DNA from: Euglena gracilis | Taxonomy: Eukaryota; Euglenida; Euglenophyceae; Euglenales | Assembly (NCBI GenBank): GCA_039621445.1 | Contig: CP154957.1 | Coordinates: 4,148,504-4,212,503, forward strand | Direction: 5' to 3' | Length of the DNA: 64,000 nt | Shown: positions 42,233 to 62,812 of the stretch, piece by piece | Layout: each line of letters starts with the position of its first letter | How positions within the stretch are numbered: position 1 is the first letter of the stretch | Position numbers and translations under genes: made by a program | Notes under the pieces: generated by a model | The model's database searches: none | What the model saw: the letters and a program-made list of their open reading frames with translations, nothing else | Told to the model about the DNA's origin: nothing

Positions 42233-43259
42233 GGATGGACCCCAGGGTTTGATATTTGGGCAGGTGGGGGGGGTTGGACCACCCTCTGGTCCAGGAGGGG
42301 TGGTACCCCCCCACCTCTACTCTACCCCGACACATTCCTGCCAATATCGACCTGCCCCCCCCCTCGAGGGTTGTCACCTCCAGATTAAGAAATCGGCTGC
42401 TTCCAGCACAGCGCTGAGGCACTTTATTCCTGTTCTCGACTCCCCCTGGTTGGTTGGATATGGTGCTCTGAGCCTGGTAGCACAGGCAGGCATCCAGGCC
42501 AGCCCTCAAAGAAAAAGAAACAAGAGAAAGTGGCATTGGGTGCTTTTGAAGAGCCCCATGCCAGGCCGGTGCAGGACCTGCTGGGGTGGGGGCAGGGACC
42601 CCCAAAAAAATCAGGCCGTATGAAAGCATTTCCCAAAAAATTTTCAGCGCTTCGCACCGAACCCCATATCCGGCCTCCGGCCCGGGGGGGGGGGGGGGGG
42701 GCAGGTGGGCCCTGGGGGGGTCTTCCAAGTTAAATAGAAGCCAGTGCTGTATGTGTGCTTGTGAAAAGGTTGGACCTAATGTAAAAACCATCCACATATT
42801 TCAATTAAGAAATTTCAATTGAGGTCCCATAACACTCAAGGTAAAATGAAATCAAACATTTCCAGGGCACTAACTTCAGAAGATCCCTTAATTGACTTGT
42901 TCTTTTTCAGGTATCCTTTTTCTCCCACGCTTCCAAATTTGCACTGTTTCATTACTTGCGCCACAGACATTGTTCCACACCAGAATCTGAAGACAGCATG
43001 ACTACACAATACAAATAAAGCAAAACAACCCAAAAAAGTTGCTATAACTTTTGGATATTATTCTGATTTCCCCCCATGGAGCCGAAAACCAGGGTGTGCT
43101 ATGCCTGTGAAGCCAATTCTGAAGGTCGTGAACTACAATTTGGGTATCTTTGCCCCCAAAAACCCATTTATTTGACTGCTTGTGGAGTCAGAAGTGCATG
43201 TGTGGGTGGGTTTCGAACCCTTGCCAACACAGAAACAACACAGAGGAGGGTGGGTGAGA
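42233..43259. other. Repeat fragments, no gene recognised
   Basis: 42590-42720 resembles the core at 22780-22900 (TTTCAGCGCTTCGCACCGAA-type). Rest AT-rich and unassigned. Confidence 0.4.
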
Positions 43260-43346
43260 CCCTCCTTCAACCTCGACTCCAACGAGGACACCGAGAAAAT
43301 CTTCCCAAACGGGGACCCCAACCTCCATTCGCACTTGGTCCCCTAA
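43260..43346 (+). CDS. Candidate 3' exon of an unknown plus-strand gene
   Basis: 28 codons with very high GC3 (about 80% G/C at third positions) reading PSFNLDSNEDTEKIFPNGDP then NLHSHLVP and TAA. Preceded by GGTGAG as a possible AG acceptor. No upstream exon found. The minus strand is also open here (MEVGVPVWEDFLG) but with weaker codon bias. Confidence 0.3.
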   Translation, partial: PSFNLDSNEDTEKIFPNGDPNLHSHLVP

Positions 43347-43669
43347 TTGGCCAATGTTTGTCGCGCCGATCCTAATCCTAATCCTATTCCTAAGTTTAAG
43401 TGCCAAAACTCCCCAAATCTGACGGAATTCGCCCGGGTCTGGCGTGGTTCCGGGGGTGTTGCCACAACCCCACCAGAGATTTTTGATGGCCTACCTGGCT
43501 GCCTTCCAAAACTGCCATGTCATGCATTTTCCCACATTTTTTGCGGGTTGGGAACTCTCTGAAATTCAATATCTGAAAACAATTTTGTTGCGGGAATGAA
43601 GAAAAAATGGAATACCCATTTGAGTCACATGTTGCACATCGGTACCGGCACAACAATGTTGCATCCGCG

Positions 43670-43860
43670 GCGGGGGCTAGTGGGACGATGCTCCGTTGGC
43701 TGTGTCAGGGTGGCTGGGCTTGCCGGGAGGCGCCTGTTGGGCATGGCTTCATCAACGGCGGCTGAGGGATGCTCGTGGAGGACGTTGGGGCAGAGAGTGG
43801 AGGGGGCGAGTGGAGGTCGCGAGCGGTGGCCAGGTTGTCCGATTCCTGATGGAACGGTGA
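43670..43860 (-). CDS. Candidate exon, Pro/Ser-rich, strand uncertain
   Basis: GC-rich island. Minus frame reads STLCPNVLHEHPSAAVDEAM then PNRRLPASPATLTQPTEHRP; the plus frame is also open. Possibly a downstream exon of the 44.7-53.5 kb minus-strand gene. No family recognised. Confidence 0.28.
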
Positions 43861-44713
43861 GGGTGTGGTGCCCACTTTTCACCTTCGCTTAAAAACCATT
43901 AGAATACTTTGATACTTGATACTTTGATAATGGAGGTTCCAAGCTGCAAATGAAATTGGGAACAGTGATACTGATAATTTGTGGCAAAAATTCCTCATGG
44001 ACGGCAAATTTGTGATGCACATGTTCCAAATTTAGACTTTTGACTTATTAATTTTGCGAAAACATCTGTTTGCATCCAATCAAATGCCTGTCACCAAACT
44101 CTTCCCCAACCCGAGCTGAAATCACACCAAGAAAGGCCTGGTAAACCTGCAACTTTTCTCCTGCCAAATTTGTTAAAATAATTTCACCTTGCACCATTCC
44201 ACTTCCCAGTGCCCAAATCAAAGCTGTCTGGCTGACCTTGCCCGAGCGCTAACAAAGACACACAGACAGATGCGGACAAGACAAACTTTTTTGCGACTCC
44301 CATAGCTCCTGTTGGGGAGGGGGTCACTCTTCCTTCTTTTGTGTGGAAAGCCAGTCAGTCATCACCCCTGGGGGGGGGGGGTCGGGTATTTTGCACTCAA
44401 GAAAATCAATTAATGGTTGAATTTCCCCTTGAGCTCCAGATGAATGACCACATAACCATAAATAAATAAAATGCGGGGTCTATATCAATGATTACGTTAT
44501 TAATGTAGAACCATCACGTCGGACCTTTTGGCACTGAGCAATGAACTTCAAGTTTTGAAGCTCATTAGTCCAAGTCTTGTGGGATCTCTCAAATTTGTGT
44601 TTTGTGTTTGCTCTGCTCTTCAACTGGGATGAGACAGTGTTCTCCAGTCATCTAAAACACACACACACACATTGGGGGGCAAATAAGCCAAACTGTGCAC
44701 CCCGACCACAAAC

Positions 44714-53575
<8,862 letters not shown>

Positions 53576-53784
53576 AGACCAGAGGACAGCACGTTCCAGT
53601 TTGGGCAGGGCACTTTGGGCACACGCCCCGCCTCCCCCAACCAGGGACGGGCAGGACAGAACGGGAAGGCCTGGTGGGTGGGGGGGGGGTGGTTGTTTGG
53701 CCGATTCCCATTCTACCCTGGGGACGGGGGCACGTTTGTTGGGGCACCACACTGTGTACTAGAAAGTGGCACACCAGAAAATGC

Positions 53785-53905
53785 TTCATACTTCATACTT
53801 CATACGTCATACTTCATACTACATCCTTCGTACTTCATATTTTATACTTCGTACTACATATCTCATACGTCATACTGCATATTTCATACTTCATACTTCA
53901 TACTG
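53785..53905. repeat. (ACTTCAT)n minisatellite
   Basis: About 16 units of ACTTCAT/ACTACAT/ACGTCAT. Just upstream (minus sense) of the TFIIIC-like exon. Confidence 0.93.
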
Positions 53906-53928
53906 GCTGTTTGGTGTGGCTGCCTAGC

Positions 53929-54845
53929 AGGCACCTGCGGTCACTTGCCATTTTTGGTGTTCTGGGTCAGCCCTGGTCTGAAAATGGAGGGTGCATGTCC
54001 GGGACCAGTGACAGCCAAACACACCTCCGTCATTGCTGTGCAGCATGCAACTTATTTTGAAGCCCCGGAGGCATTTTTGTTGGGGAAAACTCCACTCCAG
54101 TGTATCCCTCCATCCGAGGTCAAAATAGCATTTTTGACAGATTTGGGGGTCAAAAAAAACTCCGCGCTTCGTGCGGTCACTAAAAAAAAACTCACTTGCT
54201 TGCTAGCAGACCCCCTGGGGGTCTGCTAGAAATTCACGAGAAATTGGACTAGACACTGGTCCGTTTTGAACTAGCACCAGACCCGGGGGGGGGGGGGGGC
54301 ACTGCAAGTCCTTAAACCAAGGCTTGGTCTAAAGCCCTCCGCCTCGGTCCCGGTTTGGTGCAATAACCCCGCCATACAAAGAGCTAAAAGCTGGGTATCA
54401 GGCAACCTATGGCCGCCTGGACCGGCCAGGGCCGACTGTGCATTCATGGGAAAGAGGAGGGCTTCTGGCTGAATCACCCACACATCACACACATCCCAAA
54501 TGTCGGCTGACACAACACCACATTGCTGAGTCTTGGGCAAAGGAACGCGAACGGGATGGCAGCTTTTCTATCCCGATAAACGGCAATTGAAGTCAAATGG
54601 AAAGAATCCGCAGCCTTCTTTTCTGCAACTCAGGAAGTCCCACCAACTCATCGCTACTCATAACTCAAGTTGGGATTTCTTGTGCCTGCACCAAAAGGAC
54701 AAAAATGACGCAAAATTATGGTTTTCAGAACCCCCACCTATACCTTAAAATGGCCTAAAATGGCCTAAAATGGCCGTAAATGGCCTAAAATGGCCTAAAA
54801 TTGGGATTTTTTTTTTTTGGGCTTGACTATAGGTGCCTGTCTGTG
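53929..54845. repeat. Family F termini and short palindrome
   Basis: CAGGCACCTGCGGTCACTTG at 53929 is a family F left end, and CTATAGGTGCCTG at 54825-54838 is a right end, but their flanks do not match. A perfect 27-bp palindrome CTAGCAGACCCCC...GGGGGTCTGCTAG sits at 54203-54229. (AAAATGGCCT)n lies at 54745-54800. Confidence 0.55.
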
Positions 54846-54849
54846 GCTC

Positions 54850-55835
54850 ATCACTGGTACCGTTCCCTTGACACAGCGTTGTTGACCCCTCCCCACGTCT
54901 ATAAGGGGTTTCTTGTACTGTACCACAAGGTGCGCAAACCTTCTCTTATTCAGTAATAAGAAATGCACATCCAAAAAAGCAAAACCATGGGAAGCTCAAC
55001 AGATCTTAATTTACACCCACAAAGGAATTCCGAATAGTAAGAATTTACGGCAGTGAAAAAATTTTCAGAAAAAAAAGTTGGACAGACATAAAAGTTTTTA
55101 TTTGCACTACCAAAAAAAACGCCCGTTTTTTAATTTTGTGAAATATACACCATTTTGTGGGATTTCGCAAACAGAAGTCATTTTTTCTGAAAGATGATGC
55201 TGTTGCCTGGGAAATTCAATTCGATTTTGGAACTTGAGCCTGTTTTTTCATAAACGAGAGAGGATGGCAGAGATCAAAGGGCAAAGCTGAGAGCAATGTC
55301 TCCTCTCCGTGTTTGTATTCCCCTTTGGGGAAACTTAATATTTTGAAGAAAACCCTCTGAGCACGTTCGTAAATGGGAGAGAATATTATTCATAATTGTT
55401 TGTGGTTGTTTGGGTCATTTGATCATTTGGCGTGATTATTTGTGGTTTTGGAAAATCCCCAAAGCGTCGTAAAGGAAATTTGCCTAAAAAGGGGGGGTGC
55501 CAAGTTACTGGAACCATCTTTTTGCCCCTCCCCCCACCAAGTGTTTCGGCCACTGCCAGGAGCAAGGGCCCCGCCAGATTATTTTGGGTGTTTATACATC
55601 TCTCAATTGAGATTTTTCAAATATCTTTCATCTTTTTTCTGCCTTTCTCCTCATGCTTCCAGATTTGCACTGTTTCAATATTTGTGAAGCAGACATCGTT
55701 GCACACCAAAAAAAAAGATTGGAGTAAGAAAAAATACAGCCGTCCAAACCTTTAAATTCGGCTACCAAAAGAAGGTTGGGGACCATGGATTTGGGGACTG
55801 ATGCTATTATTAGTTGGGATGAAAATACAGCTAGC
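54850..55835. other. No gene recognised; element K copy
   Basis: 55470-55595 is an inverted, partial copy of element K. The rest is AT-rich without supported exons. Confidence 0.4.
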
Positions 55836-56282
55836 GGACACCCGAGTTGGGAATTTTGGACAAAATGAAGATCCCTTTTGGACACGTTTTGTTGTCCCTT
55901 GCGGACACCTCCCCAAGAACCCCCGTGGACACCATTATTGGTCCCCAATGGACAAGAGGTTTAGGCCCCCATGGACATTTTCGTTGAGCCCGCGTGGACA
56001 TTCTGTGCGAGACTCGTGATTTTTTTTCACCCTTTCCGTTCTTACAGTTTTTGTTTACCTCATACCTGTGGGTTGTGCTGACAATGTCACTGCCTCGACT
56101 GGAAAAACATTTTTTGTTCTAAGGCATTTTCCTTTGAAACGAGCACCCCCGCCGCCCCCTTATTGGCCAATTGAGCTCATGCCAATTGGGGGGGAGGGAC
56201 AAATAGGGGGGGGGGGGGCACGTTATTTAAGACTGGTCAAATCAATTTAACTTTGATACAAATGAACCAGAAAGCGTTTTTT

Positions 56283-56503
56283 TCACTGAGGTGAGTGGGG
56301 AAAAAAAACAGGGAGGACATCCTGATTTTGAAGAATTTGAAACCCACACTGAGAAGGTGCCCGTTGTGGACATGCTGGGTCCATACTATTGTGATATGCG
56401 TGAGTGGATGGAGAAGGCTGGGAGGAGCAGGCCAGACTTTTACCAAATGCTTTTTTTCCCCACACTGCAGCAGTTTTCAGATTCGCACAACAGAAAGTTC
56501 TGA
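56283..56503 (+). CDS. Small ORF or exon inside the 55.8-58.25 kb element
   Basis: Plus frame with HPDFEEFETHTEKVPVVDML then GPYYCDMREWMEKAGRSRPD and stop at 56503. Acidic/aromatic and protein-like, no family recognised. Possibly part of a protein encoded by the surrounding inverted-repeat element. Confidence 0.3.
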
Positions 56504-57192
56504 AACAAGCCCTTTGAGTGAACAATATTGGGCATTCGCCAACCTGATCGGTTTGTGATTCCTAAAAGTGCATCATATCATTCAGCCTGTGTCCCAGCTC
56601 ACCTGGTGATGGACCAAACAGCTTTTTTTTGAGAAACATTTTTTTTTTGTGCAAAGATGGTGACATTCGTAAAAGCGGAGAGAGTGTTTTGGATGTTAGT
56701 CGGCAAAGAGACCACATGTTCTGTTAAATGACCCATAAAAAGCTGTACATTGTATTTTCACATGATCTAAATTAAGGTGAGTTTAGTGCTTTTGAAAAGC
56801 TGTGTACCCCGTCACAGCCGCTGTTGCCTCTTGCTTTGCATGATACTCAGTAGACACGAAACTGTTTAAGCTTGAAGGTTATTATTTTTTTTGCATATTT
56901 GTTCAAACATGGACACAAACCACAGTTGCAATGTTTAGGGAATGTTCATTGCTACCAAGAAAGGTTGCTTCAGAAAGTTTGGTCATCAATGTGAATGTGT
57001 TGCATTGTAATGAGAGACAGTGTGGAACAGCTTCGGAGAAGTTACTGGATGATCCCTCTGCCTTCCACATTTGTGACACTTTGGGATTTGTAGCTTAGCC
57101 CCACCTTTTGGGTGGAAGATGATCAACACGCAGACTCTCAAAGACATTCCACCTAATTTCATTTGAAACCGTGTATTGGGGCTCTGGCTTCA

Positions 57193-57272
57193 CGCCCGAA
57201 CCGGCGTTCTGGACGCCGGTTCGGCGCAGAAATTTTTGCGCCGAACCGGCGTCCAGAACGCCGGTTCGGGCG
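57193..57272. repeat. Perfect 36-bp-arm hairpin, nested palindromes
   Basis: Arms 57193-57228 and 57237-57272 are exact reverse complements with an 8-base loop. Each arm contains a smaller palindrome around CCGGCGTTCTGGACGCCGG. The unit GCTTCACGCCCGAACCGGCG recurs at 57551 and 57992. Confidence 0.92.
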
Positions 57273-58255
57273 GGAGATGGCGTCCAGGGGATCGAAAATA
57301 AAAAGTGTCAAAAAGTGTTCAAAATGGTTTGCAGACATGTGGTAATCACATCTGAGCAGTTTTTGGAGGGTATTTGGCCAGATATTGGGGTATTTTGTGC
57401 AACAATTTCCATTTTGGCCAAATTTGGGGAATTTTTGAAATTGAATACCATGCAGCACGGCTGGAATCTAAGGCCATCTGCTGAAAGCCCCTGAGAAGAG
57501 CTTTCGATCGATGGGCAACATGGCTGGTGAAACCGTGGATTAGGGGCTCTGGCTTCACGCCCGAACCGGCGTTCAAGGAATCCAGGCCAATTTCGGCCTA
57601 AATACCCATTTTTCGAACATTTTGGAGCATTTTTGGGCTTCTTTGGGCGCATGGCCATGTCGATCGGCCGATTGAAGTTTTCACAGGTCTGGTGCCATGT
57701 TACCCATCAATCGAAAGCTCTTCTCAAGGGCTTTTGGCAGATGGCCACAGGATTCAGCCATTATGCACACAGCGCTTATTTTCAGCGATCGTGCATTCCA
57801 AAATTTGACATCTTAATTTGTGAAATCCCACACCTCAGGTGCCATACAGAATATCAATTGAAATCTCTCGCCAAGACCTTTCATTTGGTACCCTCAGAAC
57901 TCAGCTACACTGCAGAGCACTCTGAAAATCGGCGATCGCATTTTCCGACCCTGTTTGCAAAGTCGAAATTCCCGAACCGGCGTTCTGGAACACGGCTTCA
58001 CGCCCGAACCGGCGTTCTGGACACAGTTTTCGTATCAGAATCGCAGCGTCTGCCGTGGAATTTTCAGTTCCAGGTTTCAGATGGGTTTCCCTGCAAAAAG
58101 TGTCCATCGGGGCCTAAACTTCATGGGCCGGGGGGTTTTCTATTTGTGTCCCCGGGGGCTCTACAGAAAAGTCCCCCAGTCTCCCATTTCCTGCCCAGCG
58201 GGGGCCAACGAAAATGTCCAGCGGGGTCCAACAATTGTGTCTACCGGCTGTAATG

Positions 58256-59322
58256 GGCCTTGTGGGGCTGTGCTCCTCCACAAAATCCACTGTTTGCCGT
58301 CCACATTAACAAAAGACACCATTTTAGGCCATTGTTCGGCCATTTTAGGGGCCCCTACCTATAGGGGGTCAAAAAGTCATTTTAGGCCATTTTAGGCCAT
58401 TTTAGCTATAGGAGCCTGGCCACGGACACAAATAATCCGCCTTTTATGCATTTTGGTGCAGTTTGGCCAACACACTTAAAAGCGATCACATTTGAGAAAA
58501 AATGTACTGTGATGAACAGATCTAAAAGCTTGATGCCCGCCGCTGATTTCAAACCTTCTGAGCAGAGTCTCCCCAGAAAATAGTGATAATAATAAATAGT
58601 AAAAAAAAATTATAATTATAATTATAATTATAATTATAAATTATAAAAACAAACAATAAACAGCAATCATCTTCCCATAAATTTGCCGTCGAAATGGGGG
58701 AGGTCGTCATAAATGGGCAACGTGCACAAACAGACAAAAACAGCCAGGAAGAGGGCTAAAAACCACCAAACAAACAACCGCAGTGCACACACGGCGTCGT
58801 CATGACACACCATGCCTTGGGCAAAGGGGAGGGAGGTGCATGATCCATGAAATCATGATAAAATGCTTTTCCTTTGCATCTGATTACGCTAATTTCGGCA
58901 ATTTCTGATTCATCACCGCATGCGCAACCGCCAGCGAAAATCGCTGACAAGATAAAACTCACTGACGAAAGTGGTTTCCAATGCTTGGGGATCGTTTCAC
59001 GCCTCCACACGGCCTTGAATGGAGCACACACCATTGAAGAAAATGTAGGAAACGACGTGGAGGGGTGCAGGGATTGTCAGTGTTTGTTGATCACAACTTT
59101 TTGGGTGAACACAAACTCCCACAGCAGCAATGGTGGGGCAACTTCATCCCAACCACTATAAGCATCCTCAAAGGCAAAAAAAAATTCAAAATGGCTTCTG
59201 ACGCCTGAGGAGGAAAGGGCAGCTGGTTGCGAGGCAAAATACACAACCCCTGTAGGACTCACACGGGGTTCAGAAACAATGCACCCGATGGTTTGGGTAA
59301 AAAAAAAACCGCTGCACCCACA
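58256..59322. other. Family F fragment, A/T repeat, no gene
   Basis: 58335-58420 has (ATTTTAGGCC)n and CTATAGGAGCCTGG, a family F-like end. (TTATAA)n lies at 58598-58640. No exon supported. Confidence 0.4.
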
Positions 59323-59330
59323 GGTAATTT

Positions 59331-59695
59331 CTTAGCAATCCCCTGTAGAGTCCAGCCCACAGGGGGTGGGTCCTACCGGCTTCTGGGCTGGACTTGGCTG
59401 CCACCCAAAAACAGGCAAAAAAAGTCGAATTCCAGCTGGGATGGACTTTTTAAGGCCAGAATTTTGAGGTGGAAATCCAAGGAAAATTACTAAAAATGGC
59501 CACTTTCGGCCATTGCTGACCCCCTTGTGCAAAACTCTTCAGCCGAAAAACTTTTTCGGTCCAGCCCGGCATTACTCCTCAACCCCGGGTGGGAGAGGGG
59601 GGGGTCCGCAGCCCAGCCGGGAGCTGGCTGGAAAAAAAAAGGGCCAACTGGCTGGACCCCCCCAGGGTAGGATGGGACGGCTTCAGAAATTCCCG
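59331..59695. mobile_element. Family D element, old copy
   Basis: Left CAGGTAATTTCTTAGC and right complement CCGGGAATTTCTGAAGCC, with GGGAGCTGGCTGGAAAA and CAGCCCACAGGGGGTGGG subterminal blocks as in the 41.8 kb copy. Flanks do not match. Non-coding. Confidence 0.6.
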
Positions 59696-59774
59696 GTTCA
59701 CATGAAGCGGAACCGAAAAAGAAAGCCAGCCATCCCAAAACGTCAGTTTCCAACACTTCAAATCCCATTGTCGC

Positions 59775-59905
59775 CCACCCCCCAAGCTCGGGGCGACCCC
59801 TGGCCGAGCCGCTTCAAATGCCGCCGCTCCGTCTTGAGGAAAAACAGCGACAGCATCCAGCTGCTCCACACCGGCCGGGGGCAGCGTTTGGGGGCCGAAC
59901 AAACA
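59775..59905 (-). CDS. Candidate exon of an unknown gene
   Basis: Minus frame with very high GC3: RCPRPVWSSWMLSLFFLKTE then RRHLKRLGQGSPRAWG. Possible acceptor TGTGGAGCAG. One alternative frame is also open (GVEQLDAVAVFPQDG) but with weaker bias. No family recognised. Orientation agrees with the three known genes. Confidence 0.35.
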
Positions 59906-60039
59906 CCCGCGAGTGTCCATTTGTGAAGCCATTCCGGCAGCGATTCGCTTTCAATTTGAATCATTTCTTGAAGACCCCCAAATAAACCTCAACCCAAACA
60001 CTGAGCCCTCCCTCGGCTTTAAATCTGGACGGGATTTCA

Positions 60040-60410
60040 AGACCCTCATGGGGGGCTTTACATGGGAGGGGGATGGGGGCTTCATATTTCGGGGTGTAAC
60101 TTTATATTTGGACGGGGGCTTTATATTTCGGGGTGGGGCTTTACATTTGGGGGGGGTCATACTTGGGGGGTGGGGGTTAATATGTATATTATATAATATA
60201 TATATATATATATTATAATTATATATATATGTACATATATACATACACATATATACAAAATATACATATATATACATATATATACATATATACATATATA
60301 CATATATACATATATACATATATACACATATATATACATATACATATATACATATATATGTTATTATATTATATGTATTATATATGTAATATACCCCCTG
60401 GCCCGACTCC
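60040..60410. repeat. GGGGCTTTATATTT array and (AT)n/(ACATAT)n
   Basis: 60045-60180 repeats GGGGGCTTTATATTTCGGGG about six times and resembles element I ends. 60183-60400 is a TATATATA/TACATATA microsatellite. Confidence 0.9.
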
Positions 60411-62020
60411 AGATGCCCAAATATTATACCCCGGGACATTAGTATTAGAATTATTATTATTTTTTGGAGAAGTTATATGGAGCAAACCTCAAGCTTAAAA
60501 CCTTCTGAGACCCTTCTGAGGGTTTTGAAATTCAGCCGTAACACCAGGGGATCATATTTGCAGGTGGGGTGAGTTACAGACTAGCAGAGTTAAAGCTTAT
60601 TTTGGGGTGGGGTCTAGCTTTGGTAGTGGGTTGAGGTCAGGATTAGGGTTAAAGTCGAGACAGGCTTTGGGTTAGGTGTGAGATCTGGGTGGGGTTAGGC
60701 AGGTGGGCAGGTGGGTAGATGAGTGGGTGGGTATGTAGATATGTAGGTAGGTGGGCAGGGAGGAAGGGGGGAGGGGCTAGTGGACTCGGGTTCTTTCCTT
60801 GTTTCCATTCGACTCTTCTGAATTTTCTCAAAACTCAATTTCCAAAAAAATCCTTGAACAACAATAAGGCATGATATTATTTACGGATATTCAAAATGGC
60901 CAAACTCGCACTGTAGGATTTTCTCCTTTGTCAGTGTGCGCATTTGCGCACACCAGGCTTCGTTTTAAGACCCCGGGGGGAAGGGGGTCCCCACCCACCC
61001 AGTGCGGGACCTCAGGGAGGGGACGGACCCCCCAAAAAACTGGGCCTCTGGCCCAGGACCCCCCCCCCCGGGGTCCAGCCCCAGACACGCCGGGGTGTCT
61101 GGGGCTCTTGGTTGCAGCTCTTTGTTGGTTTCAAAGTTGCCAGTGTGCGCAAATGCACACAGCGACCCTTTGCGCATCTGCAGCCACCTCTGTTGGGCCA
61201 CCCTGGCCCCTCCCCGGGAAAAAAAAATCCAAAGTTCAAAAATGCATTACGAAGAGTGTTTCCCTGCAAAAAAAATGGTTTCTTCTTCTGACGAAGTGGT
61301 TGGAAGACGTCGGAGACACATGGTTCCACCCCTTTGCTGACGACTTTCCGAAGCCCCGCAGCACGTTGCGGAGGTATTGAAGTTGGCAATGAAAGGGGTG
61401 GACATTTCACACTGAACAAATAAAGAGGTAGAAAATGGGCCGTTGGAGAGCGTCCACGAAGTGGAGGTTTTGTGCAGTGTGTCTGAGAACGTCAAATGAA
61501 GCATGGTACCTGCCACCCCACCTCCAGAACACCTCCTGGAGCTGGCAGTTGCCATGCATGAAAGGGGTTTCACAACTCGGCGACGTTCGGCTTCGGCGAA
61601 TCAAAAGCATCAAAAATGCAGCATTTTCCACGGCTGTCACCACTGGAAATTTGCGAAAATCAACAAACGGAGGTGTGCGTCACATACAGCTCGAAAACCT
61701 GGACCCCAATCCATTAAAAAAATTGGTCGGTGTGCGTACACCGACACAAAAAAAAAGCTGAGTTGAGAGTTTGGCCGACTAAGTGATATTGATATATCCA
61801 ATTAATGAATTTCGGGCTCAAAGTCAGTTCAATGCATTTTTCAATTTCAAAAGCAGAACAAACGAATTCGGAATTTCAGAGCGGAATCTGCCACCAGCCA
61901 AGTGCTGGTTGATAGTCAAACAGCTCCCTCAGCCTCGACAGCACCTTCTGTACCTCTGGTTGTGGGTCGAGGCTGTAGATTCACTTAGTGAAACCCACCT
62001 ACTCACTTTTTTGAAAACTC
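60411..62020. other. No supported gene; family A-like fragment
   Basis: 60950-61095 begins CAGGCTTCGTTTTAAGACCC and is G/C-tract rich, like family A, without a clear right end. 61260-61700 has competing open frames on both strands (for example plus PPEHLLELAVAMHERG), none decisive. (GTGGGTGGGTA)n lies at 60700-60775. Confidence 0.35.
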
Positions 62021-62030
62021 ACCCACCCAC

Positions 62031-62805
62031 CAGGGGGGGGGGATTTCACATCGGGGATCAAAAATTGCAGTGCAAAAGATTCCACAAAATTGCACAAAAT
62101 TGCACATACTTGGAGATTGGTCTTTTGACAATACTGTGTCGATATGTTTGTACACCCTCTTGGCAGACAAACGAAAAATGTCGCGCAATTTCTTGGCACC
62201 TATACACTTCGACAGAATTTCTTCGACTCGTGGGGAAAGAGTGGCATTCTCCTTTGCAAGTTGGAAAAAATACTCCCGGACATCCATCACCAGATCAAAA
62301 ACAAACGGGGTCAGTCCTGATGGAGCAAGCTCGAACTTCCGGTCCAGTTCCAGCTTGAACGAAGAACTTTGAAGCATATTGAGGGTCTTTGCAAGCGCCT
62401 GGATATGGTCCGAAATGAAAGCAAAACGGGCAGCTTCTGAACAAAATTCAAAATTCATCAATGGAAATGCTCGACAAATAATTCACTCCCTGCCGGTGCA
62501 ATACCTTTTCGCACAGGTTGAGAAAGTACACCTGGGCAGGGGATTCAAGATAGGGTTTGCACACTGAGTAAACCAACAATAAACAACCTTTGAAGGGAAA
62601 TTTTCACTACACACATCAGTTTCCCAGCAAAAAAAAAACGGTAAGTTCTCAATTGCATCAAAAACTGACATTTTCCAAAACAAAATATCCTGGGCCATGT
62701 GCAATTAATTGCACAAAATTGCAAAAAAAAATTGCACATTTCAGGAAAATCGAAAATTGAAGAAAGTTTCAAAAATTGCACAATGCAATTTTCTCCCCCC
62801 CCCTG
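62031..62805. mobile_element. ORF-bearing CAGGG...CCCTG element with 7-bp target duplication
   Basis: 775 bp. Ends CAGGGGGGGGG...AAAATTGCAGTGCAA and the complement CAGGGGGGGGGAGAAAATTGCA. CACCCAC precedes (62024-62030) and follows (62806-62812). (AATTGCACAAA)n subterminal repeats at both ends run in the same direction. Carries a nearly continuous minus-strand ORF. Confidence 0.82.
62085..62704 (-). pseudogene. ORF of the 62 kb element, one in-frame TGA
   Basis: A single minus frame runs from 62704 with one TGA (62483-62485) to about 62085. Before the stop: MSVFDAIENLPFFFCW and a Cys-rich segment (CWFTQCANPILNPLPRC). After it: FISDHIQALAKTLNMLQ, FVFDLVMDVREYFFQLAKEN and VEEILSKCIGAKKLRDIFRL. 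Composition (alternating charged and hydrophobic, helical) is convincingly protein-like over about 115 residues. No family recognised. Fills the space between the subterminal repeats. Confidence 0.55.
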
Positions 62806-62812
62806 CACCCAC

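Larger units (their letters stand above)
55840..58255. mobile_element. Large foldback element bounded by inverted GGACA arrays
   Basis: 55840-56010 contains seven TGGACA/CGGACA units about 25 bp apart (AGGCCCCCATGGACATTTTC and similar). 58085-58250 contains the same units inverted (complement AGGCCCCGATGGACAC and GCTGGACATTTTCGTTG). Between them lie two further inverted pairs: 57193-57272 and 57472-57524 with 57690-57742. Total about 2.4 kb. Target duplication not determined because the outer borders are unclear. Confidence 0.6.
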
